Source of the DNA: CAWEFA01 sp963808135
Lineage (GTDB): Bacteria > Bacteroidota > Bacteroidia > Bacteroidales > DTGW01
Direction of reading: 5' to 3'
Assembly: GCA_963808135.1 (NCBI GenBank)
Contig: CAWEFA010000117.1
Location: 1 to 15,992 of the forward strand
DNA: 15,992 nucleotides
Shown here: positions 1-8,588 of the stretch, in pieces
Numbering within the stretch: the stretch's first letter is position 1
Layout: every line of letters starts with the position of its first letter
The notes under the pieces: model-generated
The model's database searches: none
Told to the model about the DNA's origin: nothing
The model's input: the letters and a program-made list of their open reading frames with translations, nothing else
Made by a program: the position numbers and the translations under genes

Positions 1-414
1 CATAGTGTCAAGAACAACATTCTTTCACTGCCCGATCGCCGAATTTTGTTCCTGAGCCGAACCTACAATGGTAGCGTACACGATAAGAAAATTTGTGACG
101 ACCAGCCGCTAACCTTTCCAAAAGGAATAAACTTGTGGCAAGATACTGGCTTTGTAGGTCACTATCCTGAAGGAGTCAATATCCGAATGCCAAGCAAAAA
201 GCCCAAAGGCAAGGAGTTGTCTAAAGAACAAAAACAGAAGAACCGGGAAATATCCAGGTTTAGGGTACTTGTCGAACACGCTATATGCGGAGCTAAGCGT
301 TGCCGAATTATCAAAGAACGTTTACGTTGTCACAAGTTTGAATTCGATGATCTGATAATGGAACTCGCTTGTGGGTTACATAATTTTAGAATAACTATGA
401 AATGTGTCGCATAA
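1..414 (+). CDS. IS transposase, DDE superfamily (DDE_Tnp_4 / IS5-like), 5' end outside window
   Basis: This is the C-terminal part of a cut-and-paste transposase, the enzyme that excises and inserts an insertion sequence. The reading frame is open from the first base, so the start lies upstream; the apparent TTG start at 46 is internal. Seen: the block SRTYNGSVHDKK, a WQDTGF motif holding an acidic residue (Asp codon 142-144), a basic KKPKGKELS stretch, and RVLVEHAICGAKR with the Glu codon at 274-276. These resemble the second Asp and the Glu of the DDE triad in DDE_Tnp_4 (HARBI1/IS5-like) transposases. The ORF ends normally with TAA at 412-414. Whether the gene is whole upstream cannot be judged. 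The terminal inverted repeats cannot be recognised because only one end of the element is present. The family call is fairly firm; the exact IS group is not. Confidence 0.85.
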   Translation, partial: HSVKNNILSLPDRRILFLSRTYNGSVHDKKICDDQPLTFPKGINLWQDTGFVGHYPEGVNIRMPSKKPKGKELSKEQKQKNREISRFRVLVEHAICGAKRCRIIKERLRCHKFEFDDLIMELACGLHNFRITMKCVA

Positions 415-582
415 ATCAATTAATCTATATAATGTCTAATATATATAATATGTCTTAATTTTTTTTCTTTTTAGTCAAATAATATTCTAATTTTATAATA
501 GAATTGGTTTATCTATTATAAATCCTATAATAAAAAGAATAATGCCGACAGATATACATATTATTCTAATTACTTTGTAATT
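415..582. other. AT-rich spacer downstream of the transposase
   Basis: This spacer is very AT-rich and contains a T-rich run near 458-473. It probably includes the right end of the insertion sequence, but no inverted repeat or target duplication can be defined without the left end. No coding potential was recognised. Confidence 0.4.
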
Positions 583-1269
583 ATGAAGAAAAAAGAAACA
601 GAGCAAAGCAAAAATAATTCCAATGATTTGCATAAAATATCCTATCCAATAAGAATCAAAAACTTCCTCGAGAAAAAATGGGCATCTAATACAATTCAAA
701 TAATTATAGCCATTATTTATTTTGTAACTCTTATTCAATTGATTAAAAATAGTCATACCCAAAATAGAAATATAATTACAACTTTTAAATATGCTCAAAG
801 AATTGATAGCATTAACAATGATACCAGGAAAAAGGAATTGAGAGCATATATTGCTATTAAAAGTTATACAATAGATACGTTTATTTTGGGGAAACAATTT
901 GCTTTGGAAGTTACAGTTATTAATACTGGTGAAACCCCAGCTTATAAAATTAGCAATATATGTTTGACAATTTTGGGGAATGGTGAAATTACTACCCAAA
1001 CAATAGATACCGTTAAAAGACCTGAAATTGGTAATATTTTTCTTGGAACTTGGCAACCATTCACTTTTGCTGTTATTTGCGATCCTATTAAAGATAGATT
1101 TATATTTAATGCAATTAAAAAAAAAATATATAAAATTGAATTTATTGGACGATTTATATATTATGATGTTTTTGGAGATAAACATTTCACTCAATATTGT
1201 GTTAGATATTCTCCTACTATACCCAAAGGAGAATTTAGAGTTAATGATAAATGTACATACGCAAATTAG
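583..1269 (+). CDS. Uncharacterised single-span membrane protein
   Basis: Function is not recognised. The 228-residue protein has a polar, lysine-rich N-terminus, one membrane span at about residues 38-55, and then a globular domain containing ELRAYI (85-90) and, further on, NTGETPAYKI. A span followed by an 'RAY(V/I)' strand and an 'N-x-G-x-TPAY' strand is a layout I recall from small uncharacterised bacterial membrane proteins whose C-terminal domain is beta-rich; this is a resemblance, not a family assignment. The start at 583 puts the charged tail before the span, and no in-frame alternative improves it. The gene is more AT-rich than the downstream housekeeping genes and sits beside a transposase, which may indicate accessory DNA. 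A long antisense frame (493-1365) is judged spurious. Confidence 0.7.
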   Translation: MKKKETEQSKNNSNDLHKISYPIRIKNFLEKKWASNTIQIIIAIIYFVTLIQLIKNSHTQNRNIITTFKYAQRIDSINNDTRKKELRAYIAIKSYTIDTFILGKQFALEVTVINTGETPAYKISNICLTILGNGEITTQTIDTVKRPEIGNIFLGTWQPFTFAVICDPIKDRFIFNAIKKKIYKIEFIGRFIYYDVFGDKHFTQYCVRYSPTIPKGEFRVNDKCTYAN

Positions 1270-1338
1270 AAATATTTTATATTTTTGTCCCATGTTGTAT
1301 ATAGTTACCAAAAAAAGATGACAAAAAAATAAGAAAAT

Positions 1339-1866
1339 ATGGAACGAATAAAAATTTACAAACACATCATCGGTTATGCCATTGGTATTACAATTTTCGG
1401 ATTATTGATTCCTCATGGCTTGTATGGATTGGCGAAAGCTCCGTTCCCTTTTCTGAATTTTTCAATGATTGGCAATTGCTATATTAAAATTGCTTTAGGT
1501 TCACTGTTGCTTGCAATTGGTATGGTATTTATTACATGGTCAAATATCGTGCTTTTTAAAATAGGCAAAGGCGGCCCGGCTGATGGGTTTGGTGTGGCTG
1601 TTAGTCCCCGTACCGAAAAGCTTGTTATAAAAGGATCTTACGTTTATACAAGAAACCCTATGGTATTCGGCGCATTCATGTGTTATTTTTCAATTGGCAT
1701 TTTCTGTAATTCACTTAGCATAATTGTATTGTTGTTATTTTGTATTCCTTTAATTATAATTTATTTAAAGCTTACTGAAGAGAAGCGGCTCTATAAAGAT
1801 TTTGGCAATGATTTTGTCGAATACAAAAAGAAAGTTTCCATGATCTTTCCCTTTCTTAGAAAGTAA
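1339..1866 (+). CDS. Isoprenylcysteine carboxyl methyltransferase family membrane protein
   Basis: This 175-residue integral membrane protein has the fold signature of the ICMT/PEMT methyltransferase family. About four hydrophobic spans are visible (roughly 9-30, 48-70, 108-125 and 126-144). The family hallmarks follow: GSYVYTRNPM at 99-108, containing the RNP motif expected near the S-adenosylmethionine site, and EEKRLYKDFG at 147-156 followed by EYKKKV. Known members methylate lipids or prenylated cysteines; in Bacteroidota the substrate of such short homologues is generally unknown, so only SAM-dependent methyl transfer at the membrane is suggested. It lies 69 bp after the uncharacterised membrane protein on the same strand. 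A TAnnTTTG-like box at 1280-1287 could drive it, but no matching -33 element was found. Confidence 0.85.
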   Translation: MERIKIYKHIIGYAIGITIFGLLIPHGLYGLAKAPFPFLNFSMIGNCYIKIALGSLLLAIGMVFITWSNIVLFKIGKGGPADGFGVAVSPRTEKLVIKGSYVYTRNPMVFGAFMCYFSIGIFCNSLSIIVLLLFCIPLIIIYLKLTEEKRLYKDFGNDFVEYKKKVSMIFPFLRK

Positions 1867-2075
1867 AGCTGTTAAAAGATTGTAGCGTTTAAAAAGTTTA
1901 ATTTTTAATATGGTTCACTTTGTCCGACTTCTCAAAGTACCTTACAATTCTTTGCGGTTCGAAATTTTAATGCTTTCTTAATAAAATAATCTTTAAAAAT
2001 TATACTTTTGAAGTTTCGGGAAAGGCCAAACAAACAAGAAAATTATTTTTCTATAAACTATAAATTTACCATCGT
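1867..2075. promoter_or_regulatory. Intergenic region with candidate -7 box TACTTTTG (2003-2010)
   Basis: The octamer at 2003-2010 fits the Bacteroidota -7 consensus TAnnTTTG and would give a leader of roughly 60 nt before the OmpH-like start at 2076. No TTTG lies at the usual 19-21 nt upstream, so the promoter call rests on half a consensus in AT-rich DNA. Nothing else was recognised in the gap. Confidence 0.35.
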
Positions 2076-2693
2076 ATGAAAAAATTAAATTTGAATCAGA
2101 TTATAATCATTGTATTTGCCCTGCTTTTAGGTATATCGTTCTATCTAAACCTGTCGCTCCGCAAAAGGGTTGCAAAACTTGAATCGCAGCCCGCTTCTTT
2201 AATGTCAGGCTCAAGTAAAATTGTTTATGTTAATATCGATACACTTTATGCCAGGTACGATATGTACATTGATATGAAAGCCAGGTTGGAAGAAAAACAG
2301 AAGAAAATGGAGGACGATCTCTTAGCCAAAAAAAATAATTACGATAAAAGTGTAATGGATTACCAGGACAAAGTGAAGAAAGGGCTTTTGCTCCGTTCCG
2401 AAGCTGAGAAAATTGAACAGCAATTGATGGGCGACCAACAAAGCTTATACAAAATCAACGAAAATATGCAGTCGCAATTGGCAGAAGAAACACAAAGGGA
2501 AAACAGAAGGCTTTTAAATTCAATAGTTATGTATTTGAAAGAATATAATAAAACTAACCGCGTCCAGTATGTTTTCGGCTATGCCTATGGAAATAGCAAC
2601 TTTTTGTATGCAAACGATTCACTCGATATTACCAAATATATCCTGGAAGGATTGAACGAAAAATACAAAACCGAATCTTCTAAAAACAAATAA
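2076..2693 (+). CDS. OmpH/Skp-like periplasmic coiled-coil protein
   Basis: This 205-residue protein has an N-terminal hydrophobic segment (about 9-27), then the OmpH/Skp entry strand SKIVYVNIDTLYARY, a long charged alpha-helical stretch (about 60-145) rich in Lys, Glu and Gln, and a C-terminal YVFGYAYGNSNFLYA block with LDITKYILEGLN. Skp/OmpH proteins are periplasmic chaperones that hold unfolded outer-membrane proteins, and the strand-helix-strand order seen here matches. The N-terminal segment lacks an obvious AxA or lipobox cleavage site and is followed by basic residues (LRKRVAKL), so it may stay as a membrane anchor instead of being released. The stop codon is 7 bp before the next start, indicating cotranscription with the glycosyltransferase gene. 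Confidence 0.8.
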   Translation: MKKLNLNQIIIIVFALLLGISFYLNLSLRKRVAKLESQPASLMSGSSKIVYVNIDTLYARYDMYIDMKARLEEKQKKMEDDLLAKKNNYDKSVMDYQDKVKKGLLLRSEAEKIEQQLMGDQQSLYKINENMQSQLAEETQRENRRLLNSIVMYLKEYNKTNRVQYVFGYAYGNSNFLYANDSLDITKYILEGLNEKYKTESSKNK

Positions 2694-2700
2694 ACTCCTT

Positions 2701-3978
2701 ATGGGGTTTGCCGATTTTTATTTTGAAAAGTATCAGGCGGAACAGGGCTTTATAACCGATAACCCAGATACAAACCTGGAAATAATTATTACTATTCCCT
2801 GTTTTAAGGAAGAAAATATTTTAAAGGCCCTTGATGGCCTTTATTTATGCGAACCTACCAAAAACGCTGTTGAAATATTAGTTTTTGTAAATTTTCCGGA
2901 AGGCCGGGAAGACTTGTACCAGGAAAAACATTATCGGTTGTTTGACTCAATTCAAGATTGGACTTTAAGGCATACGCTCAATAACCTGAAATTTTTTGTT
3001 TTTGTATCCAAATTGCCTGCAAAAACTGCCGGTGTGGGGCACGCCCGTAAAGTTGCTATGGACGAAGCGCTCAGACGTTTTAATCAAATTAACAATCCTG
3101 ATGGTATAATTGTCGGGTTCGATTCGGATTGCACCTGCGACGCCAATTATCTGGTTGAAATTGAAAACCATTTCCTTAAAAATCCTAAAACCACAGGTTG
3201 TTCTATATATTTTGAACACCCGGTTTCGGGCAATGAGCACCCGCAAATAATTTACGATGCTATTATCCAGTATGAACTTTATTTAAGATATTATATTGAA
3301 GCGGCACGATGGGCAGGGTTTCCGTTTGCCTTCCACACCCTGGGCTCGTCATTTGCAGTGCGCGCCGGTATATATTCCCGGCAAGGCGGGATGAACAAAA
3401 GAAAAGCCGGTGAAGATTTTTATTTTCTTCACAAAATAATTCCATTAGGCAATTATTTTGAAATTAACAACACACGGGTTATCCCTTCCCCGCGAGAGTC
3501 GGACAGGGTTCCTTTCGGCACTGGCGCCAGCATTGAAAAAATCATAAGGTCAAATAGTCCTGTTTATTTTACTTATAATCCTGAAGCTTTTGAATGTTTA
3601 AAAGATTTCTTTAATGAATCTGTCAATTTCTTTAAACAACCAATTGATGTAATTAATAATTTTATTGGCAATAATCAACCGGCAATAATAGAATTCCTTG
3701 AAAGAAATAATTTTGAAAAGAATATTGTTGAAATCAATTCAAACTGTTCAAATATCAGCGCTTTTTTAAAGCGTTTTTATAGCTGGTTTAACGGCCTTAT
3801 GGTTTTACAATTTCTTAACCAATCTCATAACAATCCATTTAAGAGAATCCCTGTTTCGGAAGCAGCATCTATAATTCTTCAAAGAAGGGGTATTGAAACC
3901 GCTAATTCAGGGCCATTGGATTTGCTCGATACTTATCGCAAACTGCAAAAGGAAAACAACTTTGCCGGAAAAATATAA
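2701..3978 (+). CDS. Family 2-like glycosyltransferase
   Basis: This is a 425-residue cytoplasmic enzyme with a GT-A fold signature. Residues 27-38 form the opening strand and nucleotide-binding turn (EIIITIPCFKEE). FDSDC at 140-144 supplies the DxD-type metal/nucleotide motif. GEDFYFL from 237 matches the acidic catalytic-base motif of GT2 enzymes. No membrane span is apparent. Members transfer a sugar from a nucleotide-sugar to an acceptor; the acceptor here cannot be read from the sequence. The C-terminal roughly 150 residues, after PSPRESDRV, do not match a domain I recognise. It follows the OmpH-like gene by 7 bp and faces the minus-strand division gene across a 72-bp gap. ATG at 2701 is favoured because it sits just after the upstream stop. 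Confidence 0.82.
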   Translation: MGFADFYFEKYQAEQGFITDNPDTNLEIIITIPCFKEENILKALDGLYLCEPTKNAVEILVFVNFPEGREDLYQEKHYRLFDSIQDWTLRHTLNNLKFFVFVSKLPAKTAGVGHARKVAMDEALRRFNQINNPDGIIVGFDSDCTCDANYLVEIENHFLKNPKTTGCSIYFEHPVSGNEHPQIIYDAIIQYELYLRYYIEAARWAGFPFAFHTLGSSFAVRAGIYSRQGGMNKRKAGEDFYFLHKIIPLGNYFEINNTRVIPSPRESDRVPFGTGASIEKIIRSNSPVYFTYNPEAFECLKDFFNESVNFFKQPIDVINNFIGNNQPAIIEFLERNNFEKNIVEINSNCSNISAFLKRFYSWFNGLMVLQFLNQSHNNPFKRIPVSEAASIILQRRGIETANSGPLDLLDTYRKLQKENNFAGKI

Positions 3979-4050
3979 ATTAGATATTGTTATCGTGTTT
4001 ATAACTTTCTTGAATTTATTCATTACTATATGGATAGATTTGGAACCCGG

Positions 4051-4350
4051 TTAATCGTCTTTTACAATAAAAATATCTTCGTTATCTTTTTTCATCAGGT
4101 ATTGTTCGCGTGCGAATTTTTCCAGGTTTTCACGATCGGTGCGTAATTCTTCGAGTTTACGGCTATCAATTTTTATTTTCTCCTTATAATATAATATGTC
4201 TCGCTCCATTTGATTATATTTTCTTGTTTCTTCATACCTGTTTATTAAATTGTTCTGATCGAAAAATAATATCCATACGATAAAAAATAAAGATGCCAGC
4301 ACATATTTATTTTTAAAAACAGGCCATATTTTTTTAAATGATTTTGCCAT
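4051..4350 (-). CDS. Septum formation initiator, DivIC/FtsB family
   Basis: This is a 99-residue bitopic division protein. It shows a short basic cytoplasmic N-terminus, one span at about 16-30 (YVLASLFFIVWILFF), a periplasmic coiled coil from about 36 to 85, and the C-terminal block EKFAREQYLMKKDNEDIFIV-like (residues 77-96), which is characteristic of the Bacteroidota DivIC/FtsB group. In known systems such proteins pair with FtsL/DivIB-type partners to license septal wall synthesis; no partner is in this window. On the minus strand a TAATTTTG box (4373-4380) lies just upstream and could be its -7 element. The length is normal for the family and the gene appears intact. Confidence 0.9.
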   Translation of the reverse strand: MAKSFKKIWPVFKNKYVLASLFFIVWILFFDQNNLINRYEETRKYNQMERDILYYKEKIKIDSRKLEELRTDRENLEKFAREQYLMKKDNEDIFIVKDD

Positions 4351-4372
4351 ATAAAAATTATAAATAAAGAAA

Positions 4373-4380
4373 CAAAATTA
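4373..4380 (-). promoter_or_regulatory. Candidate -7 box for the division gene
   Basis: Read on the minus strand this is TAATTTTG, a full match to TAnnTTTG, placed 22 bp upstream of the DivIC start at 4350. No TTTG is present 19-21 bp further upstream, so confidence is limited. Confidence 0.35.
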
Positions 4381-4514
4381 GTAAAGAAGATTTTAGTTTT
4401 CGGCGTTTGTTCCATGGTTTTTAAATTTTATCGTTGAAAATTTGAATTAAGGGTTTTAATAGTATTAATTGTATATTTAAATAGAATTCAAACTTTTTAT
4501 TAAAATTTATCGCC

Positions 4515-4952
4515 ATGCAGAATAAAATTATTTTTTTAGCAGCAGCATTTTTAGGCTTCTTATTTTTAAATTCTTGTGTTTCCAAACCATCTTATAAAAA
4601 TGACGGGGTTTATGAAGGCAAATCCCAATCTATTTACAAAAGCGAACCTTTTTTAGCCGAATCCAAAGTTTATATAAAGCAAGGCAAAATAACAAAAGTT
4701 GATTTTCAAATTGTTGATACTTTAAAAAATGAAGTGTTTGACGAAAAATATGAAAAACATTTCATTGGCAATAAGCTTTACATTGACCAGTGCAGAAATG
4801 ATTGGAAAGGAATGCGGAATTATTTGCGAAAACTTTTGAAAACACAAAATATTGACAATATCGATGCGGTTTCTGGCGCAACATGGTCATATAATATGTT
4901 TAAAAGCTCCGTATCGGAGGCATTGAAGAATGTTAAGAAAAATAAGGATTAG
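4515..4952 (+). CDS. FMN-binding domain lipoprotein
   Basis: This 145-residue exported lipoprotein has a hydrophobic signal ending in the lipobox LNSC with the lipidated Cys at residue 21, then an FMN_bind domain. The domain opens with DGVYEGKS (about 30-37), continues through KVYIKQGKITKVDF, and closes with DAVSGATWS (117-125). In this family the Thr of the S-G-A-T motif (here Thr123) receives FMN covalently through ApbE, giving periplasmic flavoproteins that relay electrons. The flavinylation is inferred from the motif; no ApbE or partner redox gene is present in the window. The gene is divergent from the division gene and is followed by a 384-bp gap, so it is probably a single-gene unit. 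Confidence 0.85.
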   Translation: MQNKIIFLAAAFLGFLFLNSCVSKPSYKNDGVYEGKSQSIYKSEPFLAESKVYIKQGKITKVDFQIVDTLKNEVFDEKYEKHFIGNKLYIDQCRNDWKGMRNYLRKLLKTQNIDNIDAVSGATWSYNMFKSSVSEALKNVKKNKD

Positions 4953-5336
4953 TTATTAATTCCGATATAATTTTACGGGGTAATGGCTCTATTTTCTTTT
5001 AATCTATCTAATCAATCCCAATTAAAATATTCTAAATTTAAAAATAATTTTAATAAAACTGAGCTATTACATTAAGAACTTTGTTCATATATTGTAAACA
5101 TTTATAGTTGTAAGTATCTTAGCCTTTAAGCAAGACTATTAACTTCAGATATAAAAAGTATTAACCTTTTAATTATAAAATATATTGTTCTATTGACAAT
5201 TCTGAAGTTTAGTAACAATTTTCTTATTAGCAATTTTTTTTGCTATAAATTATTTTTCTGATATTTTAATTTTTTCATTAAAAATATCGTATAAATGTTA
5301 TCAATGTAAATATCTTTGTAATATAATTCATTATTT
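4953..5336. promoter_or_regulatory. AT-rich gap ahead of the large adhesin gene, with -7 box TATCTTTG (5311-5318)
   Basis: The 384-bp gap carries no convincing ORF or RNA gene. The octamer at 5311-5318 fits TAnnTTTG exactly and would place a transcription start within about 20 nt of the ATG at 5337, implying a very short leader. A TTTG -33 element is not visible at the expected distance. The rest is A/T-rich sequence without clear repeats. Confidence 0.4.
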
Positions 5337-8300
5337 ATGAATAAATTAATATATAAAATATCAGTTTTTTGGATTTTTGCCATGGGCGTAATATTACATG
5401 CGCAGCAAAACCCAAATGGTTTATCATTTGATGGAACAAACGATTATGTTTCATTAGGAACCAATAACCTGCTTAAACCTACATCAACCATTTCTGTTGA
5501 AGCCTGGGTAAATTTAATCAATTGGAACAGCGCTTCAACAGAGATTATAATCTCAAACCATAGTACTTATGGATACCAGTTAAAAGTTCAGAATGGTAGT
5601 TTAACTGCATCGCTATATAGAAATGGATCGCTTGGTAATGCAACGTATAATGTTAGCGCTTTTTCAGGTTGGCACCATCTGTGCTTTACATTCGATGGGA
5701 GATATTTACGGCTTTATACTGACGGAACTTTAAGAAATACAAATGATGCAGGAGCAACGTACGCTATTGTTTACGATAATCTGGCATCAACCAATATCGG
5801 TTCCGATGCAACAGGAACAACAAGTTTCGTTAGCGGTGTTATTGATGAATTAAGAATTTGGTCGATAGTCCATACCCCAACTGCTGCAACAATTATTACA
5901 GAAATAAATACAGGTACAGCTAACCTGGCTGCATATTACAGGTTTAATATAGGAACTGCAGGAAGTAACAATTCTGGTTTAACAACTTTAACGGATCTGA
6001 CAAGTAACGCAATAAATGGAACCTTAATAAACTTTGCTTTAACAGGTTCTGTTTCAAACTGGGTGGACGGGGAAGCTTTAAAACCGGTTGATCAATCTTC
6101 GAACATTACAACATCAAATGTACAAACCAACCAGATGACTTTCTCCTGGACACGTCCAGGTACAAACAAAGGTGGAAATGGCGTTAAAGTTTTTATGCTT
6201 CAAGGAACAAGCGGAAGCTCAGCCCCGGTTGACGGAACAAATTATACTGCAAATTCATCGTTTGGAAGTGGCTCCCAGATCGGGGCTACAGGTTGGTATT
6301 GTGTATATGATGGTAGTGTTGCAACTGCGACGGTTACAAATTTACAGGCTGGTACTGGTTATAGAATGCATGTTATAGAATATCAAAATATAACAGGTCA
6401 AACCGTACGCTATAATACTGCTGTAGCTACCAATAATCCCTTAAACCAAACTACTGATTATAATACACCTGCAACTCAGGCATCGAATATAATCATATCC
6501 AATCTTAATGGAACAAGTTTTACAGCCAGTTGGACAAGAGGAAACGGAAGCAATTGTATTGTTTTTATAAAAGAGGCAAGCAGTGGAACAGCTTCTCCTG
6601 TAAATAATACTACTTATACGGCTAAAGCTGCTTTTGGAAGCGGGACACAGATTGGTTCTTCCGGTTGGTATTGCGTATATAAAGGAATAGGAACAACTGT
6701 CAATGTTACAGGGTTAACTATAGGTTGGCCATACCAGGTAATGGTATGCGAATATAATGGAACTGCTGGATTAGAGAAATATAACACTACGACCGCTACA
6801 AATAACCCGGTTAACCAAATAACTGATTATTATACACCATCTGTTCAGGCAAGCCAGATTACATTTTCGGCTTTGAATGGAACCAGTGTTACAGCTAACT
6901 GGACCAGGGGAAATGGTAGTAATTGTATAGTATTTGTTGAATTGGGCAATTCGGGATCAGCTTCCCCTGTAAATAATACCACCTATCTGGCCGGTACGGC
7001 ATTTAAGGGAGGCTCACAGATCGGATCATCAGGCTGGTATTGTGTTTATAAAGGAACGGGCGCTTCTGTTAATGTTACGGGGCTTACTGTTGGTTCTACT
7101 TACAGGTTTATGGTATGTGAATACAATGGTTCAGCCGGATATGAAAAATACCTGACAACAACAGCAACCAATAACCCAAACAACCAATTGATGGATTATA
7201 CAACACCGGTTACCCAGGCGACAAATATTGTTTTTTCAAATATTACAACCTCAAGTTTTTCTGCATCATTCACAAAAGGTAACGGGTCAAACAGAATTGT
7301 TTTTATCAAATTAGGGAATACAGGAACAGCTTCACCAGTCAATAATACAACATACACTGCCAGTACAATCTTTATGAGCGGGTCGCAGATTGGATCATCA
7401 GGTTGGTATTGTATTTATAAGGGAGCAGGAACATCGGTAACCGTAACCGGTCTTGCACCTACCCAAACATATATTGTTATGGTTTGTGAATACAATGGAA
7501 GCGCAGGTTATGAAAAATATCTTACTTCATCTTCAACGAATAATCCAAATACCCAAGCTGCCGCAGATTATTCAACTCCTTCAACTCAGGCTACAAATAT
7601 TGTATTTTCAGCAGTAAATACAAATCGTTTTACAGCTTCTTGGACCAAAGGCAACGGAACCAGTCGAATTGTATTTATTGAACAAGGCACTGTTGGTACC
7701 CCAAGTCCGGTAAATAATACAACATATACAGCTAATGCTGTTTTTGGCAGTGGCAGCCAGATTGGTTCCTCAGGGTGGTATTGTGTTTATAAAGGAACCG
7801 GTACTTCTGTTGCTGTTACCGGTTTATCGGTAAACCAAACATATAATGTGATGGTATGCGAATATAATGGTACTGCAGGATTAGAAAAATATCTTATAAC
7901 TACTTCTACCAATAATCCATTATCTCAAACGACCGACTATGTTGCACCTACAACTCAGGCTTACAATGTAACATTCTCTGCTTTGAAAGGGACAAGTTTT
8001 ACCACATCATGGACAAAGGGAAATGGGTCGCGAAGAGCTGTTTTTGCAAAACAAACAAATACTGGTTCAGCTTCACCAACTAATAATACAACTTACACTG
8101 CAAGCACTGTTTTTGGAAGCGGAACAGAAATACCAGGTACAGGTTGGTATTGTATATATGACGGAACGGGAACATCGGTTAGCATTACAGGATTAACTCT
8201 CGGCCTTACATACAGTATAATGGTTTGCGAGTACAACGGTACTCCCGGTTTGGAAAAGTATATTACTACAACCGCTACCAATAATCCAAATATCCAGATG

Positions 8301-8588
8301 GCTGATTATTCTGCTCCTACAACCCAGGCCTACAATATTACTTTTTCGAATATTAGCCCTACAAGTTTTACAGCAAGTTGGACAAAAGGGAATGGCAGTT
8401 CAAGGGCAGTATTTGTGAAATTAAACAATTCAGGAAGCGCTAGCCCGGTTAACAATACTACTTATACTGCGAATCCATCATTTGGTTCAGGCTCTCAAAT
8501 TGGTTCTTCAGGGTGGTATTGTGTTTATAACGGAACAGGGACTACAGTTTCAACAACAAATTTAACATCAGGACAACCCTCCAGGTAA
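5337..8588 (+). CDS. Adhesin part 1: signal peptide, LamG domain, repeat units 1-7
   Basis: This frame encodes 1083 residues. The N-terminus MNKLIYKISVFWIFAMG with HAQ near residue 23 is a typical export signal. The LamG-like domain follows, with SFDGTNDYVSLG near the start, then SVEAWVN, GWHHLCFTFDG and IDELRIW, all common in bacterial concanavalin-like modules that bind carbohydrate. Repeat units begin at residue 251. The frame runs off in unit 7, where ...LTSGQP should continue as Y-Q-V-M-V-C-E-Y but reads S-R-stop. The start is supported by the signal peptide and the nearby -7 box. Confidence 0.85.
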   Translation: MNKLIYKISVFWIFAMGVILHAQQNPNGLSFDGTNDYVSLGTNNLLKPTSTISVEAWVNLINWNSASTEIIISNHSTYGYQLKVQNGSLTASLYRNGSLGNATYNVSAFSGWHHLCFTFDGRYLRLYTDGTLRNTNDAGATYAIVYDNLASTNIGSDATGTTSFVSGVIDELRIWSIVHTPTAATIITEINTGTANLAAYYRFNIGTAGSNNSGLTTLTDLTSNAINGTLINFALTGSVSNWVDGEALKPVDQSSNITTSNVQTNQMTFSWTRPGTNKGGNGVKVFMLQGTSGSSAPVDGTNYTANSSFGSGSQIGATGWYCVYDGSVATATVTNLQAGTGYRMHVIEYQNITGQTVRYNTAVATNNPLNQTTDYNTPATQASNIIISNLNGTSFTASWTRGNGSNCIVFIKEASSGTASPVNNTTYTAKAAFGSGTQIGSSGWYCVYKGIGTTVNVTGLTIGWPYQVMVCEYNGTAGLEKYNTTTATNNPVNQITDYYTPSVQASQITFSALNGTSVTANWTRGNGSNCIVFVELGNSGSASPVNNTTYLAGTAFKGGSQIGSSGWYCVYKGTGASVNVTGLTVGSTYRFMVCEYNGSAGYEKYLTTTATNNPNNQLMDYTTPVTQATNIVFSNITTSSFSASFTKGNGSNRIVFIKLGNTGTASPVNNTTYTASTIFMSGSQIGSSGWYCIYKGAGTSVTVTGLAPTQTYIVMVCEYNGSAGYEKYLTSSSTNNPNTQAAADYSTPSTQATNIVFSAVNTNRFTASWTKGNGTSRIVFIEQGTVGTPSPVNNTTYTANAVFGSGSQIGSSGWYCVYKGTGTSVAVTGLSVNQTYNVMVCEYNGTAGLEKYLITTSTNNPLSQTTDYVAPTTQAYNVTFSALKGTSFTTSWTKGNGSRRAVFAKQTNTGSASPTNNTTYTASTVFGSGTEIPGTGWYCIYDGTGTSVSITGLTLGLTYSIMVCEYNGTPGLEKYITTTATNNPNIQMADYSAPTTQAYNITFSNISPTSFTASWTKGNGSSRAVFVKLNNSGSASPVNNTTYTANPSFGSGSQIGSSGWYCVYNGTGTTVSTTNLTSGQPSR
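8580..8581 (+). other. Frameshift site 1: one base missing
   Basis: The text reads GGACAACCCTCCAGGTAATG, whereas unit 2 at the same place reads CCATACCAGGTAATGG. Adding one A restores G-Q-P-Y-Q-V-M-V and shifts into the frame used downstream. No homopolymer or recognisable slippery heptamer is present. Confidence 0.8.

Noticed and set aside
493..1365. 290-codon open frame on the minus strand opposite the uncharacterised membrane protein
   Set aside because: It is low-complexity, rich in Phe, Ile, Asn and Lys as expected from reading AT-rich DNA in antisense; the plus-strand frame has a coherent span-plus-domain layout.
3979..4050. Hairpin GTTAT/ATAAC (3989-4005) as a terminator after the glycosyltransferase
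   Set aside because: A 5-bp AT-only stem with a 7-nt loop is too weak to support a terminator call.
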